From a bacterium (GTDB lineage Bacteria > Babelota > Babeliae > Babelales > Chromulinivoraceae): DNA of 11,846 nucleotides. Every line of letters begins with the position of its first letter. Position 1 is the stretch's first letter. The position numbers and the translations under genes were made by a program. The notes under the pieces were generated by a model, which worked only from the letters and a program-made list of their open reading frames with translations, ran no database searches and was not told the DNA's origin. The stretch lies in the NCBI GenBank assembly GCA_947377595.1, contig CANCGK010000107.1:1-11846 (forward strand), in the 5' to 3' direction. This document shows, in pieces, positions 1 to 9,900 of the stretch.

Positions 1-1
1 T

Positions 2-835
2 TCGATTTTAGGTCTAACCAGTTCATTATTATTACAATATAACCTTGATAGTCATGCTCTTGATACAACATTTGGTGGGTATGATGGTAATCCTGTGGGT
101 ATAGCTTGTGGTGATGCTCAGCAATTTAATATCCTTGGTCAGCAATCGACTGGCAGAATTATTACATCCGGGACAAGTCAATCTGCTACTGGAGTTATTT
201 TAGGATACACTGCAATAGGAAAGCTGGATGCAAGTTTTGGGTCAAACGGTTATTTTTATCAGCCAAATACTACCGGATTGTATACGCATGTAATCGACAC
301 TCAAAATCGTATTATTATCGGATGGATGGATAGTTCTAACCAGGTTAATGTCTCGCGTATTTTAGCCGATGGTTCTGGTTTTGATACAAGTTTTAATAGT
401 ACTGGAACTATTAATACTGGGCAGACAACCTATGGCAATGCAGGCATTCAAGTTGCTTGTGATGCATCAAATAATATTTTTGTTGGACGAGTGAACGCAT
501 CAAATACCACCGTGACGGTCTATAGTTATACAACCTCAGGGGCGATCTTATATACAGCAATAACTCCAGCATTATCACTTACTCATTTTTCTTTGACGGA
601 TCTTTTAATTGATCAGTCTGGATTAGTCAATATTGTAGGCTGTGATACCGGTGCAGGTAAAGTTGTCATTGCTCGTCTGCTTGCAAATCTATCAGGGTTG
701 GATACCAGCTTTAATCCATCAGGAACGATTCCTGGGTGTTTAAAATATGCAATTGCGGCAGGATCGTCACAAGCTGTTACAGATGCTATGATTCATTCAG
801 ATGGAAGGCTTTTATTGGTGGGTAGTTATCATTAA
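2..835 (+). CDS. 3' end of an upstream giant delta-60 repeat / beta-propeller protein (partial)
   Basis: The frame is open from the left edge (first whole codon at 2) to a TAA at 833-835, giving 277 residues of the C-terminus; the true start is outside the window. The sequence carries delta-60 (DUF5122-like) repeats: LDTTFGG at about residue 20, LDASFGSNG, a degenerate FDTSFN, and LDTSFNPSG, each followed by a 'D..G.I.I.G' strand pair. It aligns throughout with the last five blades of the downstream giant protein, sharing for example VGQQSTGRI/LGQQSTGRI, IYTHAIDTQNRI/LYTHVIDTQNRI and the ending DAMIH.DGR.L.VGS. The two genes are therefore tandem paralogs, but they differ enough at DNA level that the duplication is not recent. 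Function is inferred as a secreted structural or adhesive surface protein, with no catalytic motif seen. A GTG at 95 looks like a start only if the open reading upstream of it is ignored. Confidence 0.9.
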   Translation, partial: SILGLTSSLLLQYNLDSHALDTTFGGYDGNPVGIACGDAQQFNILGQQSTGRIITSGTSQSATGVILGYTAIGKLDASFGSNGYFYQPNTTGLYTHVIDTQNRIIIGWMDSSNQVNVSRILADGSGFDTSFNSTGTINTGQTTYGNAGIQVACDASNNIFVGRVNASNTTVTVYSYTTSGAILYTAITPALSLTHFSLTDLLIDQSGLVNIVGCDTGAGKVVIARLLANLSGLDTSFNPSGTIPGCLKYAIAAGSSQAVTDAMIHSDGRLLLVGSYH

Positions 836-920
836 CAGGCTTGCTATCTTGTCATAATGTGTTAATAATGAGAAAAAATATTAAAAATAATGTATATCAA
901 GGAGTATAAAATATAAAAAT

Positions 921-950
921 TTGGATTAAAAAATTATAATCATATATCAT
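921..950 (+). promoter_or_regulatory. Possible sigma70-type promoter for the giant gene
   Basis: TTGGAT (921-926) and TATCAT (945-950) are separated by 18 bases and would place transcription start a few bases before the Shine-Dalgarno, at about 957. A perfect TATAAT also lies at 935-940, but the hexamer 17 bases upstream of it (TATAAA, 912-917) is a poor -35. In such AT-rich DNA these matches are easily found by chance. Confidence 0.3.
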
Positions 951-977
951 ACATTGTTTTGTTCTATTGTATACAAA

Positions 978-982
978 AGGAG
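978..982 (+). promoter_or_regulatory. Shine-Dalgarno AGGAG that fixes the TTG start at 989
   Basis: AGGAG sits six bases before TTG at 989-991, which is ideal spacing. Translation from there opens with a typical signal peptide (MKRQFLQLCAV...). The frame also extends upstream to a TTG at 959, but that start has no ribosome-binding site and would put ten extra residues in front of the signal peptide. Confidence 0.75.
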
Positions 983-988
983 AGCAGT

Positions 989-3900
989 TTGAAGAGACAA
1001 TTTTTACAACTATGCGCAGTTATGTTTGCACTATCAACTAACATGACGAATGCAAGTTCAACACCAACCATGTCGCGCGTCTACGGGAATCAATTTACAC
1101 CACAAGTTGCAACCAGCCAGGGACAAGCGGCTATCGGAACGCTTGATGGTACATTTGGATCGGGTGGAATATTAGATCTTTCTGGTCAAATGGCATCAAA
1201 TTCAACATGTTTAGATGTTCTTGCATTATCAGATGGGAGCTTTGTTGCCTATCTTGACAATCAAATAGATAGTGCTTTAGTCAAATATACTGCAACTGGA
1301 GCTGTCGATACATCTTTTGGCAGTTCAGGTATTTGTACGTTAACAGGGTTAACGAATAATGGTGCTAATGTAGTTGCTAACTTAGGACTTACTGTAGATG
1401 CTCAAGGACGATTTTTAGTTTCTGGATCTTCTAATAGTGCAGATTCTTATTATCCATGGATTTGTAGAGTGACTGCGACAGGGATTATTGATAGTTCATT
1501 TAATTGGGCTGATGGTGCAGGTTGGACAACCGCTATACCAGCTTTGTCTGAACAATCATCGGGTAAAATTATTGCAGTTGGTGCTAGTACAACGAATTCA
1601 CAAATAGCTCGATACAATCTAAATGGCTCTCTTGATACAACGTTTGGATCATCTGGATATATTATATTGGATGGATCTGGTTCGTTACCAACATCAACAA
1701 ATTCGTTAAATACTATTTTTATTGATGCATCAGATCGTTTATATGTCCCATTTGTAGCTAGTGCAACAGGTCATGGATTTACATCAACACAGGCTTATAT
1801 TGCACGATTTACTGCTGCAGGAATATTTGATACGACATGGGGAACATCAGGAGTTTGTGCAATTTCTGCATTAAATGCTGCAACTTCGGAAGGATTGTAT
1901 CTTGCGCAAGACGTCAGTGGTAATTTAATTGTTGCAGGGCAAGTAGGTGCAAATATTATTGTCAGTGGTGTGACATCAACTGGTGGGACAATTGGTGGAT
2001 TTACAACATTTAGTTCATCGGTGATTAACAGTACGTTGGTGATGCAAAATATTGTAACAGCATCAAATAATAAAATCTTTATTTTTGGTTCTGATACAAA
2101 TGTTGCAACAGAAAATATGATCGTACTGTGTTTAAATGGTGCAACAGGTGCTTTAGATACCACTTGGAATAGTACCGGGTATAGTTCATTTAATGATGGT
2201 AGAACGTCTCGCACTGCATCATATTTGACAGCAGGTGCTTTAACGCCTGATGGGCAATTATACGCATCAGCTTACGAGACAAGTGGCGGTGTAACGATTC
2301 CTTACATGTGCCGTTTGAATAACAATCCATACGTCAGCCAAGTGGCGCAATTTCCTACGATTGTTGAACAAGGTATTTTAAAAACAACCTTTGGTACAAA
2401 TGCATCACAGACGTATGCTGGGGTGACGATGCCATTTAATGGCTTGTATGGTTCAAGCATGATGCAACGTGCGCAAGCGATGGTCGAAGTGACAACAACC
2501 TCAGGCGCTGGAGGAACTGTGCCTGCAGTCGGTGATATTATCGTTGGTATGAATGGTAAAACAAACAGTAGTAATAATTCAAACATGATGCTTTCTTGGT
2601 TGACGTCAACAGGTGCTGTTGATACATCAGCAGGTAATAGCGGGTCATTAACGTTGGCAAATTCATTGACCAATGAGTATTTAACATCAATTTTACAAGG
2701 CCCTGCAGGTATTGTGTATGTTGCTGGGTATGCTTCAACTACTGATGGTGGAGCATTAACAGGAGCATTGCTGAGAGCATATTCTACAGGTAGTACAACT
2801 AATTGGACATCTGGTGCTGCGGCATGGTCTGTACAACAAGCAACAGCTGGTTGGCAAGGGATTGGTGTGGGGTATCAGGCATCAAATGCGCGCACATTAT
2901 TGTTTGTAGCAGAAAGTGCAACAGTTGGTCATATCACGGCTTATAACTCTTCAGGAGCTCTTGATACAACGTGGGGTGATGCATCATCTGGAAGCGTGAG
3001 TGCGACATCATATGGCTTGCATATGGGGCCAGTGTATGGTGGTTTAATGACGGGTGGCGATGATTTAATTGTCAGTTATAAAGATTCGTCAACAGGTCTT
3101 GTTGATTGTGCTCTGTTTAATCCTGCAGGCTCTGCTTTAGTCAGTTCTTGGGGAACATCTGGTGTGAGCACAGGACTGTTTAATGGTGCAACAACTATAG
3201 CCGCAAACAATATTCGTATGTGTTTTGATGGCACATTAGATATTAATAATGATATTATTGTTGGTGCAATTAATGGCGCAGGAACATCATTATTATTCAC
3301 TCGTCTTGATGCTGCAGATGGTGTTGTTGATACAACCTACGGCACATCAGGCGTTTTGACTGTTGCAGTGACAGGATCGACGGCGTTGACATTAAAAGAA
3401 ATTGTAGGTGTCAGCAATGGCATGATCATTGCAACCTTCTACGATACGGCAGCTGATGATACGATGTATCTTGCTCGTATAACCAGTGCAGGTGCACTCG
3501 ATACAACATTTAATTCGCAGGGTAGTCAGCCTGGTATTTTACCGATTAAAATTGGTGATCGTGTTGCAAATTATAATGCTCGTATTGCAACTGCAGCATT
3601 AGTACAGTCAACAGCAGGCGCAAATCAAGGTAATATTCTTGTAGCTGGTTACGAATCAGTTACGTCAAATGATGCAACACCGATGGTCATGAGTGCGTAT
3701 GGTGTTGCAGGTACATCACAAATTCCATTCTACCCAGTTACTGATACTGCAATTCCTGGAACATTTGATACAGCATTTGATGAAAATACTGCATTAAGCC
3801 TTGGAGCTGCAGCTGCAAAAGTTGTCTTTACTTATCCTGGTGGTAACACATATCAAGGATATATGTTACTTGGATATGATAATGGTACAACATCAAAGAT

Positions 3901-6900
3901 TGCTCGTATCGATATTTCTACGAATACTCTTGATAGTAGCTTTGGTACTGCAGGTATTTGTACCATTGCAGGTTCTTTAAATGGAATAAGTACGTTATCG
4001 ATCGATTCCAATAATAAAATTTTAGTGGGTGGTACAACATCTGGTAGCACCCCATGGGCGCAACAAATATCTGCAAATGGTACATCTGCAGTATCATTGA
4101 CGATGCCATCATCTGGTTCATTTGCAATTACGAAAGTAACTCAAATCTTACAGCAAAAATCAGGCCGTTACCTTGTTGCAGGTGCTGGAACAAATAGTTC
4201 TGGCTCAGCAATTGGTGTTGTTATTGCATTCCAAGATGTTGTTGTATCTCCTGCATCGACTTTAGTTGTCGATCCAACATTTAATCCTTTAGCAAATGGT
4301 CTAGTTCCTGCAGGAACATATGTTGTCAATACAACATCAACTGCAGGTACACCTGGTGTGTACAGTATTGCTATTAATAGTGATGATACCATTTTAGCAG
4401 TCTATAAAAATATAACTCCGGTTATGGCTGTGGCAAAAATTGCAGCAGATGGTTCTGGATTAGTTTCTTCTGGATTTGGATCAGCAACATTTGGAACATC
4501 AGGAACATTGCTGACTTCGATTGTGCCAGATAGTTCTGCAGTGTGTCGTGTTGCTATCGATAGTTTAAATAATGTTGTTGCTGCAGCATCATGTGGCACG
4601 GGAACAAATGTTCAAGTGGTGCGTTATGATGCAACAGGTACAACATCTCAATTTACCAATGGTGGAGTTGTCTCTGGCAATGTTGCAACGATATCAAATC
4701 TTGGTTCTGCTGGTGTTACGTTATCTGATATGATGCAAACATCATCAGAACAGACCATATTGCTGGGTTATAATAGTGCAGGCGGAAACGGTAGATTATT
4801 TGCCGCTCGTCTTGGATCGAATGGTCAATTAGATAGTAGTTGGAATCCATCACCAACAGGGACTGATACAGCTGGTGTTTTAACGTTTGCTACAAATTCT
4901 CTGACACAGATGAATGGTAGTTCGATTTGTATCGATGGATCTATTGTTGCTGTGGGTCAACAGGCTACAGGAACATCTGGTGATCCAATTGTTATGTATG
5001 TGTATGGTGATACCTATGTCACTCAAGTTTCTCAAAATCCGTTACAAGTTGGAGCGGGTATTATCGATACAACAATTCCATCGGGATCAACAGGAGCCGC
5101 AGCATTGACTGGTACTATTACTGGTGTTCCAAAAAAACTATTTGTTTTTGGTAATAATAGTAATGGCGCTATGATGGTCGGTTCTGCTAATGGTACCAAT
5201 GCATATGTGACAAAACTGAATGCTGATTTAACGCTTGGTACCTATGGAACTTTGGGCGTTGCAACATTATCTGGAGTTAATGCATTAAGTGATATGTATG
5301 TTAATACAAGTCAGACAAGTAATACAGCAGCACCAATTTATGTTACTGGAACAACAACTGCTGGTGCTATGTGGGCAGCGCAATTAAATGCTGCAGGAAC
5401 GAGCGCAACCTATGTTGCATCTGGATCTGGTTTAACGGCTGGTAATGTGATTCGTCAAACATCAAATGGCAGAATTTTAGTTGCAGGAACTAATGGAACT
5501 CATGGAGCTATTGCAGCATTTAGTACGCTTGATTCTACGGGCAATACTCCAACGCCAGGTTCAACAACGTTTGCGATTGATACATCATTTGGTAATGGTA
5601 ATGGTACAGGAATCTATACGACTGCAAGTACAAATCCAATTTATGCCATGACTGTTGATAATAATGATAGAATTTATATTGCTTATAAAACAACTGCCAC
5701 AACGATTGCAGTACAACGTTTACTTGCAAATGGCACAGCTGTAGATACAACGTTTAATGCGATATTTACGACAGGAACTGGATATGCCAGTGCATTTATT
5801 AAATTAGCTTTAGATGTGACGAATAATCAATTAGTTGTTGCTGCTCGTGACGGTAATTCTACGGGCAATATTTTACAGGTAGCTCGATTTAGTACGGCAG
5901 ATGGTTCTTCTACCGGTGCATTAAGTAGTATTACGCTTGCAGGTAAAAACTTACAATTATCAGATTTATTTATTGATAATCTGCAAAATATTTATGTTGT
6001 TGGTTATAATACAACAGATAGTAAAGCGGTTGTTGCTCGTCTTGCTTCAACCAGTTCGACAACGATTGCGCTTGATACAACCTATGCATCAACAGGTATT
6101 GCAAGCGTTACAGCAGGATCAATGGCTGTAGTGAATGCTGGTGCGTATAATCCAGATCGTCGTACCTATCTTGTAGGTTCTAATATAGGAGGTGCAACAA
6201 GTTATATTGCACGTCTCTTTGGTGATGTGTATACTGGCCAAGTATCTGCTAATGTTGTCAATGCGACAGTTGGGTATCTTGATACAACATTAGTACCAAA
6301 TTATACGGGTGGTATTAATTTATCTGGTCAAGCAGGGTGGTCAAGCTTAGCATCTGGGTATAGTGCTCGAGCTATTATAGAAAATCAAAATGGAGATGGA
6401 ACATCCTTTATTGCATTGAGCAATGGTACAGATGTCTATGTTGGTCAAATTAATGCAGACATGGTTCCTGTCACTTCATTTGGATCGACAAGTTCAGGCT
6501 TGAGTAATGGCTTTACGATGTCGCAAGTCAATAGTATTGCGCAAGATGCTGCAGGTAATTTGATTGTTGCAGGGGCTAATGGCGGAGCACAAAAAGTGTT
6601 AAGTTTTAGCTCGTCAGGAGTTTTAAATGCAACGTTTACAGCACCAAATCTAGCTTCAACTCTGGGTAATGTTGTTCTTCAGCAAAAATCAGGACGTTAT
6701 CTTGTTGCAGGTTATGATGGCAGTGCAAATGGTCTGATCAGCGCTTACCAAAATATGTCTGCTGTAGGAGCAAGTCCATCTTATTATTTACCCGTTGATA
6801 CAACGTTTGGTCCTGCAGCTCAAAGTGGTTATTATGCAACAGGTATCAATGCTGCAATTGATGATATGGTCATTGATAGTAACGATTATATCTACTATGT

Positions 6901-9900
6901 ATATCGTGTTTCTGGCACGGTCTATGTTGCAAAATTAACACCGGAAGGTAGCCTTTCAATATCAGCAAATACGCCATCAGGCCAAACATGGTCTGCAAAT
7001 CCATTGGCAACTGATATTACGGCAACACAGCCTGCACGAATTGCTATCAATGCTGCGGGAAATATTTTAGTTGGAGCATCGACATCAACTGGCGTGCAAA
7101 CTCACTTGTATAATGGATCAACTGGTGTTTCGATACAAACACAATCAGTGACTGTTGCTGCAAGTCCAGTTCTTACAAAATTAGTCGGATCAAAAGCTGC
7201 AAGCAATGAATTTTATGGATCATATTATACAACAACCCCTCTTCTTGGAGTATTTGCAATTACTTTCGCAGGAAATCTTGATACATCATTTGGCTATTCA
7301 GGATTTAATTCAACGAATGTCCAATCAGGAATTGCGGCAACTGGATTATCATTGCAATTTGATGGGAAGTTAGTGATTGTTGGCTATAATAATGCAGGAG
7401 CTGGTTCTAGCGCAAATCCAATATTAATCAGGTTCTATGGTTATCCGTATGTTGCGCAATATCTACAAGCTCCAGAATTAGTCTCTGCAGGCCAATTAGA
7501 TACAACATTATGGCCAACAACTGGTGCGCTTGAATTAAATACGTATGCGCCAATTTCAAGCACCATTACAACGCTTGCAGGATCTTCAGTTGCTCGTATC
7601 TACGAATATAGTAATGGCAAAGCATTGGTATTGTTTAGCAATACTAATAGTGGTGCAGATTGCGTGCTTGCCCGCATTAATAAAGATCTGACGCTCGATA
7701 CAACATTTAATAGCTCAGGCACTCCTGGTTATATTACGATTTCTGGTAAAACAAACGCACGATCATTGTTTGTTGATAGTTCTGGCAATATTTATGTTGC
7801 TGGTGGTACTGCAGGTAGTTGGTTGTATGTGTATACATCTGCAGGAGCTGCAAAAACTGGTTGGACAAATCCAACAGCAACATTAACCACAGCAAATCAG
7901 GTGACAACTCAAAGTAATAGTCGTGTGATTTTAGCAGGTAAAATTACGAATGGTATGTTGTATGGTTATACTACATCAGGAACACTCGATTCATTATTTG
8001 GTTCTGCTGGTATGGTTGATATGGGTTCTACAAATAGTATTACTGGATGTACGGTTGATCAGTATGATAATATCATTACCATTAAAACAACAACTAGTAC
8101 CGTATTACAAAAAGTATCTGCTTCTGGGTTAGTGGTGACAACATTAACCGGTGGAACAGGGATAGTATCACCTATAGGTAATGCTCAGGTGATTTTAAAT
8201 CAGGCAGGTAAAATTGTCGTGGCATCTGCAACTTCATCTGGTTTAAGTTTGCAAGCTTATACGGATAATTTAAATGGCACAGTTACAAATTTTGGCTCTG
8301 CAATAGCAATTACTTTATCATCTGCTGTATTAGGTCGAATTTATGCAACATCTGATGGAAAAGTGGTTATGGTTGGTTATCAAACAGCATCACCATATAA
8401 TGTTGTTGTTGCTCGTATAACCTCTGCAGGAGCATTAGATACAACATTTAATGCGCCAACAGGATATCTATCAACACCATTAGATTCATTACGATTCCAA
8501 GCAAATGATGCATTTATTTGTGCAGATGATCGTATTATGCTTGCAGGTAAAGATAGTCTTTCTGTTCAGCCATACTTAGGGCGTGTCTTTGGTGATGCCT
8601 ATGTATCGTATGTTTCGCAAGGTGGTAGTCTTGCAGTTGCAGGTACTTTAGATACAGCCTTTGGTAATACGACACCACCAACAGGTCAATATTCAGTTGC
8701 GACATTACAAGCAATTTTATCTGGTGGACAAGGTAAAGCAATTTTACCATTATCTAATGGTGGATATTATGCAGCCTTTGATACTTGTAACACGGCTGCA
8801 AATTCATTACTGATTAAAACAGTTGCAAGTGGTGCTTTAGATACAACCTATAACACTGGGGGTACAAATCCTGGTATTGCAGGTGGAACTGGTACCTATG
8901 CTCCGCTTGGTGTGCAATCAATGTTGCAAGATGGTGCGGGTAAGATATTACTTGTAGGTTCTACTGGTGGTGCTGGTTGGGCAAAACGTTATACTGCATC
9001 AGGCGTTCAAGATACTTTTGGAACAAGTGGTCAAATTACTGTTGGTACATCTGCAAATGTTGCAGTTGAACAGACATTAGGCCGTTATGTCATTGCTGGT
9101 GGTAATGGTGCAGGTGGTGCATTATTTGCATACACTTCATTAAATCCATCAGGCACTGCAGGTTCTGTTGATACAACATTTAATAGTGCTGGTTTAGGTG
9201 ATACAACTGGTGGCACAACTCCTGGTATATTTAAAACTAATACGACCTATGCGGTTTATACATTAGTTGCAGATCAATACGACCGATTAATCTATGCAGT
9301 GTTAAATAATGCTGGTAATGCTCTTGATCTATATCGCTTAACGCCAAGTGGGCAATATGATGCAACCTTTGGCACTGGTGGTAAAGTTGCCTCTGCATTA
9401 GCATTAGTCAGCTCAGCATCGCAAATTCGCGTAGCACTCGATGCAGCAGGAAATATAATTGTTGCAGCGACAAGTTCTACAGCAAATACCATATCTGTAG
9501 CTGCTTACGATAACGGAACTTCGACGATTGCTGGAGCAAACGGTGCATCGGTGTATGCTCAATTGAATATCAATTCATTAACATATAGTCCTGTTGTTAC
9601 TGCATTAACAACGTCTTCTGATGGTTATGCATTCATTGTAGGAACTCAATCTGGTACAAATAATGCATGGATAGCGCGCATTACTTCTGCTGGAGCATTA
9701 GATACGACAGAATTTAATCCAAATGCTATTGGTGGAGTAGCTGGTATATTCCAATATAGTACTGGTACAGGCACAACAGGTCATGTGTACAAAGGTCTTT
9801 CTGTCGCTTTAGATGGAACATTGCGTATGGTTGGGTATGAAAATACCGGCGGTACGTACAGCCCAACTGTCGTAGGGGTATATAATGATCCTTACACATC

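Larger units (their letters stand above)
836..988 (+). other. AT-rich intergenic spacer between the tandem giant genes
   Basis: These 153 bases between the stop of the upstream paralog and the chosen start of the giant gene are strongly AT-rich and hold no gene. I see no convincing GC-stem terminator after 835, so read-through from the upstream paralog is possible. The spacer also contains promoter-like hexamers and an orphan AAGGAG at 899-904 that is not followed by a usable start codon. Confidence 0.7.

Noticed and set aside
95..97. GTG as the start of the first coding region
   Set aside because: The frame is open and homologous to the downstream paralog all the way to the left edge, so this is an internal valine codon of a truncated gene.
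899..939. Orphan AAGGAG at 899-904 followed by an eight-codon ATA-initiated peptide (IKIWIKKL) ending at 939
   Set aside because: ATA is not a normal bacterial start and the frame does not join the giant gene. It might be a decayed start or leader, but nothing else supports it.
959..988. Earlier TTG start at 959 for the giant gene
   Set aside because: It has no ribosome-binding site and adds ten non-signal residues. AGGAG at 978-982 lies inside this extension and is perfectly placed for the TTG at 989, which begins a standard signal peptide.
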